From Aselliscus stoliczkanus (lineage: Eukaryota; Chordata; Mammalia; Chiroptera; Hipposideridae), in NCBI GenBank assembly GCA_033961575.1, contig CM066729.1, positions 30,352,501 through 30,416,500 on the forward strand: a stretch of 64,000 bases of DNA. The letters are read 5' to 3'. Of this stretch, positions 1 to 13,070 are shown in pieces. Every line of letters starts with the position of its first letter. Positions within the stretch are counted from its first letter, which is position 1. Below the pieces are notes generated by a model that saw only the letters and a program-made list of their open reading frames with translations, made no database searches and had not been told where the DNA came from. Both the position numbers and the translations under genes were made by a program.

Positions 1-1430
1 CAAGGGACCTTAGCCCCACACAAGGCTCCCCAGCCTGGAGTACTGGTGTGGGGAAAAGGAGCCCCCATACATCTGGCTGTGAAAAACAGTGGGTATTCTG
101 AACATTCTGGTGGAGGGGAAAGCTGCGGGAAACCCAGACATCCTCTTAAAAAACCCACGTACAGACTCACTCATTCGCAGGCACTCGCCCTGGGCTCCAA
201 TGGAAGGATGGTGACTCGGGAGCGTCAGAGGCATATGGAGGGCTGACTGAGCTGTGTGGCTTCATAATGAGGGCTGGAGGATGGTCACCATTTTCCCTGT
301 GAGAGGTCCTTCTGCCATGCAGCAGGCAGGCGCCATCTTTCCTGTATTGAGCCCTCCCCCTACTTGGCCAAATCTGAATCTGATTGGTCTGATAAGCTCC
401 GCTGAGACCCCATCCCACCCAAGTTCCCGAACGCTAGAGGCACTTTCTCCATGAGTAGCTGGCTCCACCCACATTGCACTCCTTTGTGGAAAACTATCGG
501 AGTCTGGAGTATGGCAGGCCCCATGCAGGTGGTAACTGGCCTCGGTGCGCTCTGAAATTTTTGCTGAGTTGCTCCAGGCTCAGCACTGGCACCAAACCAG
601 AATTTACATTAACCCGGTGACCACAACTCTTCCCACTCTAGTGACTCCCTGACACCCTGCCTCACCCAATTTGCGTACCTCATAACCACTCAGTAGCTGA
701 ACCTTAAAGGAGCTGGCAGATGGTAGCAAGCCTCAAGGTGTCCTGGCTTTTTGCAGAGCTACCCCAGGACCAGTGCTGGTGGCAGACATCCTCGGTTACA
801 GTGTGGCCCCTCCCACATGCCTCCAGGTTTATCACTGACAGCCAACAACTGTGGATTGCTTTATAGCTCCTGCAAGGTAGCCCCCAGCTGGTCACATGCA
901 GTGCCTGACCTGGGCCTGCATCACAGTCCCTCCCAAAAGGCCACGGAACTAATGTACTTAGAGGTTGGCTTCAGACTACAACAGAGCACTGCCCAATTAG
1001 CTTCACAAGCAGTATACACAAAGGGAAATCTCAATAGATACCAGAGCCCAGTGGGGCAAAGCCAACTCAGTGGGTTAAGACACCACACAGAGGCCCATAA
1101 GCCCAATCAGCTTGAGGGTCAATACCACCTACTGACATGCCAATAGCAATCAAGGCTCAACTATAATAGAAGGGCACACACACAGGGGCACTCGTGGAGC
1201 CCCCGAACCAGGTGACCAGAGAGACTGTGCCAGGGCCCCACAGGGCACCTAATACATAAGGCCAAGACTAGGGGACATAGCAGATCTACCTAACACATAG
1301 ACACAAACTCAGACAGGCAGCCAAAATGAGGAACCAAAGAAATATGTCTCAAATGGAAAAACAGGATAAAACTCCAGAAATAAAACTAAACAAAATGGAG
1401 GCAAGCAACCTACAAGAGACAGACGAAGAA
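1..1430 (+). mobile_element. LINE-1 5'UTR fragment
   Basis: GC-rich start ending in an A-rich stretch (about 1320-1430, with repeated AAACTCCAGAAATAAAAC-type sequence) typical of the 5'UTR/ORF1 junction. Parts at 30-330 repeat in the same orientation at about 20.93-21.36 kb in another LINE-1 copy. It is cut by the left window edge and breaks off near 1430. The short open frames inside are not genes. Confidence 0.7.
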
Positions 1431-2421
1431 CGCTTTCTCTGTGCACTTTGTATCTCTGATTTGGAACCCTTGACTTTGTATATAATCCTCTGGTCTATTT
1501 CATGAAAACTTTTCTCAGGCCTATTTTCTAAATGTACATTGAGGAAAAATAAGGCTATTGATTTTTTTAAAAAAAGAAAATGTCTTTGCTGTATCCTCAT
1601 TTGATTGATAGTTTAGTGGATATAAAATTACAGGTTGTAAAATCATTTTGCTTGTGACATTTTTGAGGACATTTCTTTACTTCCTTTTACGACAGTTTCC
1701 AGTTTTGTTTTTGAAAAATCCAGAACTGTTCTGATTCATGATCCCTCTTTACATAAGCTGTTTTCTATTCTCTCTAGAAACTTGTAAGATTATGTCCCCT
1801 GTGTTGTGAAATTTCATGAGACTATGCCTTGATGTGAGCCTATTTTCATCTATATTGATGGCCACTCAGTGGGCTCTTTCAATTTTCTTTAGTTCTAGGC
1901 AATTTTGTTGAACCAGTTCCTTGATGATTCCTATGCCTCCATTTTTTCTACGTTATAAAGCTTTTTCTTTATTGCCAATGTAATGAGCAAAAAACGATAC
2001 ATTTTAAAAGGCTCAGTTTTCATTTCTCTGGTTACTAGTTATGTTGAGTGTCTTTTGTATTACCTTTACTATTTTTATATCTTATGTTAATTATCTTTTC
2101 GTATCCTTTGTCCATTGCATTCCCTTCCTTGCTAGCAGGATGATACTGAAACCAAAATTGAGAGAAAAACCTATCCTGTTTTCAAGTAAAAGATTGTTCA
2201 GCCATTATAAAAGTAAAACAAAAAGAAACAAAGAAAGAAAAGAGTTTGTATAGTCTCATCACCCAAAGACAGCCAGCCACAGTAAATATTTTGGTGTTTT
2301 CTTCCATCTTCCTTTTCTTTTTCTTTTTTTCTTTTTTCCTATGCAATTGATTTTGGACCGTGTTGTCATCTGATAGTTGAATTCATCCTCTTTGTACAAT
2401 TATGTGCCTTACAATTCTTTT
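1431..2421. other. AT-rich intergenic DNA, partly old antisense LINE-1
   Basis: No gene seen. About 1975-2130 resembles the antisense end of LINE-1 ORF2 (tttctctggttactagttatgttgag). The remainder is unexplained AT-rich sequence with a pyrimidine run at 2300-2340. Confidence 0.4.
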
Positions 2422-2876
2422 TTAAAAAAAAAAAAATTTTATTGGGGAATTGGGGGAGGGGAACAGCGTTGGGGAATCGGGGAAGGGGAACAGACAAGTT
2501 GCCGTATTTTTGTTCCTCAGTCTAGTTGCGGAGGACGTTACTTCACTGGCCCATGCTGATATCATCATTGCATTCTTCCCGGATGAGGCAGATGGGTCAC
2601 TGGCCTCTGGATGGTCACTCACCGCGGCTATTGGCAGCTCACGCTGGCTGCCAGCTGCTCACGCCGGCTGCCGGCCACTCACTGTAGCCTATGGCAGCCC
2701 ACTGCAGCAGGGGCTGCAGCCCACACCATCACCGGGGCTCGCACAGCCCAGCTCCAAGTGGAGCTGTTGTTAGCTGTAGAGGGCAGTGTCACTGGCCTTC
2801 AATGTGGGATCCAAACCGGGGCCGCCGTTGGCATCCCAAAACAAGCTCTTCACCAATGCGCCACTCTGCCGGCCCT
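2422..2876 (-). mobile_element. Long-form tRNA-derived bat SINE
   Basis: Antisense copy of a SINE of about 450 bp. The right end carries the tRNA-like head (reverse of gccggcagagtggcgcattgg, with a B-box-like ggatcccaca). The left end is the CCCCAATAAAATTT tail with a poly(A) tract read as T. The same body occurs at 27.7, 30.0, 51.7 and 53.5 kb. Confidence 0.85.
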
Positions 2877-4059
2877 CTATCTTTATTTTTAAACCTCTAA
2901 AGAAGGCACATTTGAATGTGTGAGCCACTCAATTTTTTAAAAAAAAATTTTTTTTAGCAAGGAGTTCCCTACTATAATACCCTAATTTTCACTATGCCCA
3001 CATAGTAGTTGCTTTGAAATCAAAACAGGGAAAGGGCCACACCTTGGCGATATGTGGAATTGAGCATTTTAAAAATAGTTCTGTGAAGAAAGGAAATGAG
3101 CTTAAAGTAAAAGTTGTGAAACTCTAAGATTCTAAGTTCAGGAATTCCACACTCTTGGGATAGCTTCCTGATTTATCTATGTCTCCTTCTCCCATGAACT
3201 GTACCTAGGCCCTCTCTACTTTCTAAGACTCAGCTCCTTGCATCACCTTTCTTTCCAAACTGCCCATTCTAGGTCCTGGGGGCCCAAATGCCCTCATCCC
3301 TTGACCTTCTTCCCCAAGATATTTTTGTGACTCATTCCCTCGATGCCTGTAAGTCTTTACCGACCAGTCACACACACGGAGTCAATACCCTGGTCAGTGG
3401 TTCCTTTTGTTACTAATTACACAAATCTATTGAGTTTATTATTTATTCTGTGTTCCGTACCCACTGAACTCCCAAATTTAAAGATCTTTGTTATGTTCAC
3501 TGATGTATCCCATAAATGTCTAGGATAGTGCCTGATGTCAATAATTTTTTTGTCAAATGAATAAATAATTGCTCCAACAAACACCCCAGACACCTCTATC
3601 ACCTCAGCTTTCTCCCACTTTTATTGTGTCAATTTCCAAACTTGAATTTACCCAACACTCATTTTCTCAGCTTCTTATGCTGTGGCTTCTATTTTCAGCC
3701 TCCTGAGAGTTGCTGGAGAAAAATCAGACTAGTGCCAAGTGGATCCACCGCAAAATCATACTGCCAAACCTCATATGTGCCTTTAATCATGCCTAATACA
3801 ATCTTTTTATTTATCTCATGTTGCCTCCCTAGCAAATTCCATGCTGAGATGTTCTAAAACACCTTTCGCCTTTGAATTTGCACCGAGTCAGATTTGTGGC
3901 CCACCCATAACCAAAGCTGAGATTTGAGCAACTGGTTTTCATTTTTGCAGTAGGTTCTTTTCAGTTCTTATATTGTCCCTTCTCTTGTTGGCTTCTTTCC
4001 CTCACCAATTTCTAACTGAGGCAATCTTGCTGAATTTTAACAAGCTGCTTTAAATCACT
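2877..4059. other. Intergenic DNA with an L2 3' end
   Basis: About 3330-3560 (+) looks like the 3' end of ancient LINE-2 (ttcactgatgtatccc...gatagtgcctgatgtcaat...aatgaataaat). The rest shows no gene or recognised repeat. Confidence 0.45.
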
Positions 4060-4740
4060 TTTTAATGGAAATGGTTTTATGTTTTCATATTTTAATGTTC
4101 TTAGGTGATTTTTACAAGTTCTTTCTTGCTTAATTTTAATGGCCACATGATATTCCATTATATAGGAATGTATTTAACCTTTATTGATGTTGGACATACA
4201 TATATTTTCTCATTTATTTTTGTTTAAAAACCTAGGGACAGAAATCTTTATTTTGCATTTCTGCAAATTCCTTGTGGTAGATACCTAGATTTATTTGGGT
4301 CAAAAGGTATATGATTTTAAGACTTATGATAAATTTTGCCAAATTTCTTTTCAGAAAAGTTGTACTGATTTAGTTATTATCAGTGACAATGATCATTTCA
4401 TTATACTTTCACCAGGACTAGGTATTCTTGTTTAATCATTTTTTTTGCAAACTGGATAGACAAACAATGGTGTTTTCTATTAACTTCTTCTCTCTGATCA
4501 TTCACATACATGACATTTTTCACACATTCATTAGCTATTTTACTTCTCTTTTTGTGAACTGCCAATTATTGTTTTCCCATTCACCTATTGAGGTATTTAT
4601 GTTTTTGATCATTTTTTCTGTGTACTTGATAGATTTCGTGTAGTAATTATGTGTAACATTTACTGTAAATAATTTTCCAGTGCAATAATTCCCTTCTTAT
4701 TCATTTTTGTCTTTTAATGTGTATACACAGTTTTTAAACG
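4060..4740 (-). mobile_element. Old antisense LINE-1 (L1M/HAL1-type) 3' region
   Basis: Contains the degraded hallmarks atggccacatgatattccat, gggtcaaaaggtat and attttgccaaatttc in the antisense order usual for old L1 3' ends. No open frame. Similar relics are at 12.56, 15.0 and 24.0 kb. Confidence 0.5.
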
Positions 4741-5639
4741 TTGTTAAAGCAATGTACCTTTACCTTCAGCCTTAGAGTCTTCCCTGATCTAGAAATTTGG
4801 TGTTGCCTTCTAGGTTTAATTTTCAATAGTTTGACATTTATAAAAGTTATTCTTCCTATATTGGCATGTGTTAGGATATAAATTCCACCCCCCCCCAACC
4901 CCACGCAGCTAGCCAGTCACTTTTTTCTGTTTTGAAGCTTTAGCTGGACCAACAAATAACACCTTTTCCTCCTCATTAGTCAGAAACCAATTAAAAGATA
5001 AAGACACAATGTGGGAAGGTGGTGTCTTTATTTCTGAGGAAAGCTCAGAAATTCTATTAAAACATGTCATTTTAGATAAACAGCCAAAATAGTCTGCTAA
5101 TACACCTCACCTCTGGCTTATGCTGCCTCAGCCATCCAAACCCAGGCCCTGCTGGACTCGCAGCGAATCCTGGAAGGGCAGGGGCAGCAGCTTCCTCATT
5201 AAGGGGCCACAGGGCAGACAGGAGAAGGAGACACAAGGCCGAGAGCAGAAGGAGGAAGTGAGGGCTTTGGGAAAGAAGTGAGAAGTGTGAGTCCCATTGA
5301 AGACACTGTGCAAAGAAACACACACCCAGGAAAATATTTTCCCTCCATTCCTTCCTCCAACCCCACTCCCACCAATATCTAGCACCATTCACCGGAGAAT
5401 CCTTCACTTCCGTCCTGTTTTGTGACATCCTTTTTATCATCATCATAGATATCCTATGGGCTATTTCTGGCCTATCTCTTCTGTTTCACTAAACTATATT
5501 AGGGTAGAAACAAATCGATAACATGACTGCTCTCTTCTGTTGTCTTTTACTTTCTGGGAAAGCTTATTTCTCTCCGCCACCGCACCCCCTCTTTCTTTTT
5601 TTTTTCCCTCCCCAAAATGTATGAGTTACTATGGCCTGT
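4741..5639. other. Intergenic DNA, no gene recognised
   Basis: Includes a C-run at 4888-4899 and a purine-rich stretch at 5150-5350. Two overlapping minus-strand frames (124 and 86 codons) have low-complexity content and no recognisable domain; I do not regard them as genes. Confidence 0.5.
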
Positions 5640-6060
5640 TGTCCTCTAGATGCACTTTAGAATGATTCTGTCATATTCCGAAAACAACCCTGTTGGGGTT
5701 TTGATTGGAGTTATATTATAACTATAAATTAATTTGGTAGGAATTGACATCTTTATAATATTCAGTTCTCCCATCCAAGACATGGTACAGTTCTATTTAT
5801 TGAAGCCTTCTTTTATATCTTGTAGTAAAATCTTGTCATTTATTCATATAAACCTTTCACATTTCTTGTTAAGTTATTCCTAGGTAGTTCATCTCTTTTG
5901 TGACTATTGGGAATGGAGTATGTTTTTCCATTATGTTTGCTCACGATAGTTAGTCTATCGAAAATCCAGTAATTTTCAGATATTTATCTTTATCTCTGCG
6001 TGTGTGTCTTTCCTATATTAAGCTTCTCTTTTCACTCTTTTATTAATGGCAATACTTTCT
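5640..6060 (-). mobile_element. Antisense LINE-1 ORF2 fragment
   Basis: Reads antisense to the L1 ORF2 region (…attaatttggtaggaattgacatcttt…, ttctcccatccaagacatgg). Decayed. A related antisense piece follows at about 7226-7320 (tatcatctgcaaatagtgat). Confidence 0.6.
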
Positions 6061-6830
6061 CCCTAGGCTTTTCTAGACCTGAGTATTCCCATTGGTGTGC
6101 TTCACGCAGTCCACTGGTGTGCCGAGACAGGGACGCCTCGTGCTCTGTAAGGTGCTGACTGCCCCAGTAGTCAATGAAGGGCTGGTGCGGCCACTTGCAG
6201 CTGGCCACCTACAGTCATGAAGCTCCTTGGGGTCTTGAGAGAATGTCCCAAGCGGAGTAGCTCTCACTGTGTGCAGTCATTATTAGCAATGCACACAACT
6301 GGCCTCATCCAGTTTGCCCTGCTTCATGGCAATGCGTTAAACCCAGCTGAAGAGGCACCTTCCAGCCAGGGCGCTCCTCCAGCACCAGCTACAGAGAACA
6401 TCTCTGTCTTGTGCTCATGGGCCCATGTTGCTGCTGGAGGATTATGGGTCCCAGGGGCCCACTATGCCCAGATCACAGCCCACGGTGCACTTGGTTGTGG
6501 GCTCAGGACAGGCACTTCACCAGGTGACAACTTGGAATCTCGGTCCTGGCACATAGCAGATGCTGCCACTTCTTTGTGGCTGATGGATTCTTTTAGTGAC
6601 ATTCAAGCTACCCGCAAGGTGACTGCTCCAATTAACACAATTAACACTGGCCTTTCTTTTACATTAGAGCTTCATCACTGCTTTGAAGTACATGATATAA
6701 AAAAGCTTTATTGTTTTGAAAAATCTATTGACATCATCACCACAAACTTCAATATCACAGTTGTCTGTGAAAGAATGAAAGAGCTGTTAGATTCTCTTGG
6801 CAACTATTATAAATTTTAGAGATTAAGAAG
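6061..6830 (+). other. Unrecognised GC-richer segment with a 200-codon open frame
   Basis: A plus-strand open frame runs 6217-6819. The segment is GC-richer than its surroundings and sits between two pieces of antisense LINE-1, which would suit a retrocopy, but I recognise no parent protein, the codon pattern is unconvincing, and I see neither poly(A) nor target duplications. Treat as non-coding unless a homologue is found. Confidence 0.25.
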
Positions 6831-7389
6831 ATTAAATATTTTACATCAGCCACTTATGTGATCAAAGTTTCTCATTCATGTTGACTAGCAAGAGATGATA
6901 ATTAAAAAGACACCACCAACAAATGTTTAATAGCCCTTTCAGGCATATAATCTTATATTAAAGTTATGTCCCAGAAGTAAGTTTCTAAGTAAATAACATG
7001 AGAATATTTTACATGGAAGTTTTACAAAAATTCAATATTTAATATCTTCCCTAATATTTTACATTTTATTTTTATTATCACATAATATAAAAAAAAATAC
7101 TAAATTTTTCACCAAGCTACTGAAAATTGCCTCCAAAGCCCCTATGGTTTAATTCAATATATCTTACAGATATTATCATTTTCTCTGTGGGCCATAATGT
7201 GGGAAAAAGTTGAGAATCACTATTTTAGAACAGGAAACATATCATCTGCAAATAGTGATAATCATGCACCCTCTTTTATAATAGACTTTTTATTTCTTGC
7301 TTTAAGCCATTGCATCAACAAAAAATTAAAAAGAAAAAAAACAAAACCTGTGGGTTTGCTCCATTCACTTCCCGTCTTCTCCAAGGCCA
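6831..7389. other. AT-rich DNA, nothing coding
   Basis: Very AT-rich; the end (7226-7320) is an antisense LINE-1 scrap. No gene seen. Confidence 0.5.
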
Positions 7390-7770
7390 TGTGCTGACAA
7401 CCATCCCATTTCTCTCCTGAAACATTACTTTCTTCTCCTGGGCTCCTTCCTTTCAGCTTAAAAAACAGGATGAAATTCTCCATCTTAAAAAAAAAGAGAC
7501 TATTCCAGCAACTTTGCATTCTCAAGCAAGTATTTTCTCTCTCACCTTCCTTTCACCACCAAACTTTGTCAAAAAGTGTTTATAATGACTTCCCCTCCTT
7601 CCTCTGCCCTCATTTGCTCCTCAATTCAAAATAACCTGGCTTCTGCTCTGGCCAAAATCATCTCAGAAGATCATCTCCTTTTTGCAAAACCCCGTGGTCT
7701 CTTTTCAGTCCTCATCAACCTTGTCATCTTTGCTGACCACTCTCTTTCTCCTTTTTAAAAAGCTATTATT
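7390..7770 (+). mobile_element. LINE-2 relic
   Basis: The order gtcctcatcaaccttgtc…tttgctgaccactc resembles the L2 reverse-transcriptase motif region (leucine-rich, then a DH pair) after heavy decay. Ancient, inactive. Confidence 0.4.
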
Positions 7771-7779
7771 GACTCAATA

Positions 7780-7955
7780 CTTCTTGTGAGTCAGGAATTG
7801 TGCTTAGTACTTTATCTAGATTATCTCATTCAATCTTCATAACAGCCTTATTTTAGGAAGATTCTATGCTACCCATTTTACAGATGAAGAAACTGAGACT
7901 CAGAAAGAGAAGCAAAATTCCTCAAGGTCACGCAATAAGTAAGGGCGGTAATGGA
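7780..7955 (-). repeat. MIR SINE
   Basis: Contains the MIR core in antisense: ctcattcaatcttcataaca, cccattttacagatgaagaaactgag-type order, then ctcaaggtcacgcaataagtaag. Ancient. Confidence 0.7.
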
Positions 7956-8609
7956 CATTGATATGTTTAAAACCTTTTCAATCCTCGGTTGTCTTCTATG
8001 ACATTTTGTTTGCCTTGTTCCTAATTCTTATCCTGTATCTTTATTGCTTGTTTTCAAAATCTGGGGGATTTACAGTCATTACTCTCAAATTTTTCTGAAG
8101 TTTCCTCCTTCTACTCTCTTTCTGGGTCTCTGATGACACAAAAGTTAGAGCTTTCGGTATTCTCCCTCAGGAGAGAGAGGTCATGCAGTTCCTACCCTGG
8201 CCAAATCTTTTTTCTCTCTATTGTTCAGTTTGGAAAATTTCTGTTGATTTGTCTTTAAATGTAATGATCTCTCTCCATGATCTCCTTGATATTTTTCAAG
8301 TCCCTGGGACTTCCTTTTTCACCCTGGGTGTTTATTTACCCCACTCTGCCATGTCTGTCCTACAACATGGAGTACGCATTCCCTATAACATGAATTATGC
8401 ACTCAATATGATAGGGCCAATTTAAGGTCCATGTTCGCCCCTACCCTGGATCAATACCAGTCGGGGGTGGGGGATTGCTGAGTTGATTGGCTTATACCAA
8501 TCAGGACACTCCACAGGGGCTGAGGATGGGTTAGATATCTGAGAAAATCAGAGCTCTGTGAAGAACAAGGACATGGCTTTTGGGCACACAACCAGTAGTG
8601 TCTACACAC
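7956..8609. other. Intergenic DNA, nothing recognised
   Basis: Short open frames only; no recognised domain or repeat. Confidence 0.5.
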
Positions 8610-9355
8610 TGCTTCTTTCCTCCTTTTCTTCCCTAAACCACTAAATATCATCATTACTCTCCCAGCTACTCAGGCTTAAAACCTCAGAGTTTTCTTCACC
8701 TCTGTGCTTCTCCTTCCCACCCACACCCCTGTAAACATGCAGTCAGATGCTCAGCCTAAAGATGCCTCCTCTTCGATCCTCGCTGTCTAGCCAATTTTGA
8801 AAGCCTTCTCTCTAGTTCCCTTGCCCTCAGATTCCCTCTCTCCATAGTTAGCTTCCAAAAGCACAGAACAACTGGTCATCAAGTTGTTCATCCCTGTGGC
8901 CTATAAAAGAGAAGTCCTTGGTATTATGATCAAGGCTTCCCATGTCTACCCCTGTCCTTCCAGAAGTATCTATTATGCATGCTGCCAGGATCACATAATA
9001 CCCCTGTTCCCCCTATACTCCATCAACTACATTTGACTAAAAGACAATGCATAAAAATACCCTGCATTTTATGCCTTTTTTTCCGGCTATGCCCCTAACA
9101 GACTCTTCTACCCAATCACATTATTCAAGGCTCAGAATCATCTCCCTTTCCCCCTAGGTTTTATGGATGTCTCTTCTGTAGCTCTTGGTGACTAATGCCC
9201 TGAGTTACACTGCTGTCTCCTTCACTAGCACATAAGCTACTTAAAATGTGAGACAATCTCTTATTCTCTTTTGTAGCTCTCACAATGTCTGGCCCAGTAC
9301 CTCAGACACAGTAGATACTGAGGATTTGGTAGTTTCATTAGATTCAATTAAATGG
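8610..9355 (+). mobile_element. LINE-2 3' half
   Basis: C/T-rich coding-like decay followed by the L2 3' signature (tcacaatgtctggcccagtacctcag…acagtagatact). Inactive. Confidence 0.5.
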
Positions 9356-10058
9356 GCCTGACTTTTTAGCCTCTAGTGTAACAGTCTTGGGATCAATGCA
9401 ATCCAGAAAAATAATTCTCCTTCTAATGGGTTTCTGTGGGTATCTTATTCAGAAAGAAATTTAATAAGGGAAATTATTCTCTCTCCAGCATAGAGTGGGT
9501 GCTCACCTCTATGCTGTTATAGCTCCCTGTACTCCTCATTTTATACCATTAATCACTTTTTAATAACTTGGTCTGTATCTGTTCCCCCACCATGCGAATG
9601 CTTTCATATCATTCTTTGAGGGCAGGAGCTGATCTTTCTTCTTCTCCACTATATGTCTCATGCCTACAACCACAGTTTCAGGTTTGTCAAAAGCACTCAC
9701 AAATATGTATTCCTGAGTGGTGTTCAGTAATTAGCAACTGAGAAGAGATAAACAGAGGTTTAAATTTGTTATGTAACATTACAAATTGCAGTGATAAAAA
9801 ATAAACTCAGAAGTCTAGGATCAACTGAAGAACAGAAAGTGGGAAAACACCTTAAAATATAGTCTACCTTTAGCAACATAATCTTTGACTTTTTCTTCTT
9901 CCATTCTCTTTCTCCTTTTTTAACTTCCGAAATTCTTCATTCTCCTTTATTTCCCTCCTAGTTTGTACATGTTTGTCCTTCATGTCCATTCTCATCTTCT
10001 TATACATGAATAGCGCCTTCAGCTTGTCATATGACCGCCTAGGTAAAGTTGACATTTC
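9356..10058. other. Intergenic DNA, nothing recognised
   Basis: No gene or confident repeat. Confidence 0.5.
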
Positions 10059-10420
10059 TTAGCCTCTCTTGTAGCTTGGTGTAGTCATGTCACTAAAGTT
10101 CTGGCCAGTGGGACATAAGTAGATGATGTATGCAACTGTGGGGTCATATCCCTGAGGGAAAGAACTATGTGTTCCCCTTGCACTTATCCCCTTCCCAACA
10201 ACTGAAATGCAGATGTGATAGCTGGATCCAGGGCAGTTATGTTGGCCCACATGATGGAAGATGCAAGAAGATAAAAGAACCTAGATCCCTAGGCCCACGT
10301 AGCCACCAAACCCACCCTCGCTGCTTCTTCCCACATTGTTAAGAAAGTGAGCTAGAGAAACGTCTATTTTATTTGAGCTACTGCTGCCTTTGTCTCTAAA
10401 ATAACACAAATATTTACATC
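10059..10420 (+). repeat. Possible ancient LTR or MER-type interspersed repeat
   Basis: Order of gtcatgtcactaaagttctggcc, gatgtgatagctgg, ccacatgatgga and a final ttatttgagctactg resembles a known mammalian interspersed repeat whose family I cannot fix. Non-coding. Confidence 0.35.
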
Positions 10421-11730
10421 CTTAATAATACTATGCATGGCCATCTTCATGGCCATTTTTCACAACAGGAAAAAAAAAAGGATGAAGGTGCTTTTTGAAA
10501 AATCCTACACCCACAGACCAAAACTCTTTTTTTCATATTTGTTTCACTTACCATATGACAATACTACTTTTATCTGGAAGCCTCCAGAAAAGAATGGCTT
10601 GGGCTGTGGGTGCAAGTTATCTCATTCCCAAAGGACAATGTGTGTTACCACAAGGGAATTCATGCAAACATAAGATATTTTTGCAAAATTTTATATCTTG
10701 CTCTGTCTTGAGACTTACAAATGCTTGCTACTTGGTGATATTTCTATTAAAAATAGAGTAAGTTGATCTTTCAGTACCTAAATGAGAAAAAAACCGTTGT
10801 AATTGGACATCTACTGAGGATCATCTTCGTTTTAAGTAAGGGGTTAGGAAGCTATCCCCATTTGAACTTTTGGGACAAAAGAAAAAAATCCAGTAATAAC
10901 ATTGCTGATTATTATTTAATGTTACCTTGCGTAGATAACAAAAGTGATTCTATTTAGAAAACCTTTTGCATTATGTTTGTCTCTCAGAGTTCTGAATCTT
11001 TCATTCACTTCTCAATAAAAAGAACTAACTACTTAATTTATGGCCGGGCAAAGTGAAAGGAATTATTGGCCACGAAGCCCCCTAAGACACTTAGGGTGAG
11101 AACTGAGATAGTGGGCATTTCATTAATTTAGCTGCTGAGAACTTTAATTGCTTACTCATGTTTATCAACTTTTCAAACTTATTGGTAATAACTTCATATT
11201 TTGTATTAAAAAAAGCAGTACAGTCTTAGAATTCTTAGATTTAACTTCATAGGATCTAACATCCATGAAAAACTTGGGGCGTGTATGGTATGACATGATC
11301 ATACATTTTGCTTCATTTCACGGAGGAATATCCTAGAATGACCCATTTGACAGGTTCATAAAGGCCCAGAAATATTCAAGATCTCTCCTCTCGCTATTAT
11401 AACTATCCTCTCTCTTCAGCAGGATCTGAACCAGCTTATCTGGTTCAACAGACTCTGTTCATCAAGAAATTAGGGGAGGCTTCCTTTTACAAAGCCTAGG
11501 GTTTGTGGGCCCTTAAGGACCAAGAGAAGAGACCATTTCCTTTCAAAACCCTTTTGTTAGTCTGTATTGATAATAGAGAGAATCAAGTGTTAATTACTGA
11601 TCCCTCTTTCTTACAAACCATTCCCTTGCTGAAGGGGCAGAGAAAATTTTACCAGTAGATATGCAGTTGGAAAGAAGACTCTCAAGCAAGAGATCTCAAT
11701 GAGTAAGGCCCTTCATAGTGCCTCCCTGGA
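10421..11730. other. Intergenic DNA, nothing recognised
   Basis: AT-rich with no open frame of note. A tandem CATGGCCATCTTCATGGCC lies at about 10435-10455. Confidence 0.5.
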
Positions 11731-12480
11731 CCTGGAAGTTCTGGTATATTCATCGCTTTATTCAAGGACCTAGCTCAAGGTCAGGTACATAGCAGGTGCT
11801 CAACAAGTATTTGTTGATAAGTAAATAAGTGCATTCTGTGGATAATGCAAAGAGGCATAAGAAATATTTCCTGCCCTCAAGGAGTTTACCAGTCATACAT
11901 GCATAATCCATAAATTAAAAGAAGCCAGTTTTCTAAGAAGCAAAGGATTAGTACGGATTGTAAGTACTGTAGCTATTCTGGAAGTTAGTTTTCTAGGACT
12001 TAGAGGCAAAAGTTGAAGGTGAGATGAGCCTTAAGAGAAGGAGGTGCAGAGAGATGGAATTCCAGAGAAAGAGAAAGACAGGCATCAATGTGTTAGGTAC
12101 AGCCAAGGACACTGGGCAGGTGAAATGGCAGGGGAAGGGAGTGTTTGAAAATGAGGTTAGAAAAAGAAGCTAGGGTTCTGAACATAGGTGTGAGACAGTC
12201 AGCTGGGAGCTTGGACTCTCCTATGGGTCACAGGCAGCCATGTGGTTTGTGCCATTGGAGCAGATAGAAGGCGGGGTCCAGAACACCAGATAGAAGACAG
12301 CTGCCATCTGGTCCACATGACCAAGTAAGAGTCTAAATTAGGGCAGGCAGGGGCAATAGAGAAAAGGAATTGCAACATCAAGAAGCACAGTGAACAGCCC
12401 CTGTGGGAGCTGTGAGGTAAACCTACAATGCCTTTTGTTGGAATTGCAGGAAGCAAGTCAGTTAACTGTGGGCTGCTTTG
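11731..12480 (+). repeat. L2/MIR-class ancient repeat cluster
   Basis: The 11760-11825 segment (aggtacatagcaggtgctcaacaagtatttg) is an L2-like 3' end. The following 11850-12480 has the purine-rich ccctcaaggagtttacc…order typical of old L2-class repeats. Confidence 0.4.
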
Positions 12481-12559
12481 ACATAAAGTGGACTAGACTA
12501 AATCCTAAAGTAGAAAAAAACATGTTTCCCTTTTAAAATAACTCTATTAGCTTAGTTTA

Positions 12560-13070
12560 ACTTTTTTTTTTTCAGAAAGAAATAAGTTCATTTATTTTTT
12601 TAAAAATATACAATAGCATACAGAAACAAGTAAAAATTACCCCCAAATTCTACCCTCACCTACTGATATTATTGTTATTGTTTTTGGTGAATATCTTTCC
12701 ACAATTCTTGTATGCACAAATACATACATAATAGAATCTTATTAAAATGTAACCATCCATATATGCTGTTCCAGAATCGATTTTCTTTACTTGCCAATAT
12801 GTTGTAAACATTTTTCCATGTTGATAAACATTGATCTACATATCATAATGTCAATGACTTTGCCTATGCCACCATGACCCATTAATGGATATTTAGATCC
12901 TCTGTGTGTGTGTTACCATAAACAATCCTGTGATTAACCTTATTATGCATATCATTTCACACCTGCATAATTATCTCCTTAGTACAAAGCTGAGAAGCTG
13001 AATTGGCTATGTCAAAAGTATGTATCACTTTATGTTTTGATACGTACTCCCAACTGCTCTCCAGAAAAGT
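12560..13070 (-). mobile_element. Old antisense LINE-1 3' region
   Basis: Hallmarks: poly(T) start, tatgttgtaaacatttttccatg, cattaatggatatttag. Decayed. Confidence 0.5.

Noticed and set aside
6217..6819. 200-codon plus-strand open frame
   Set aside because: No recognisable domain or parent gene, no conserved motif, and it is wedged among LINE-1 scraps. Length alone is not enough.
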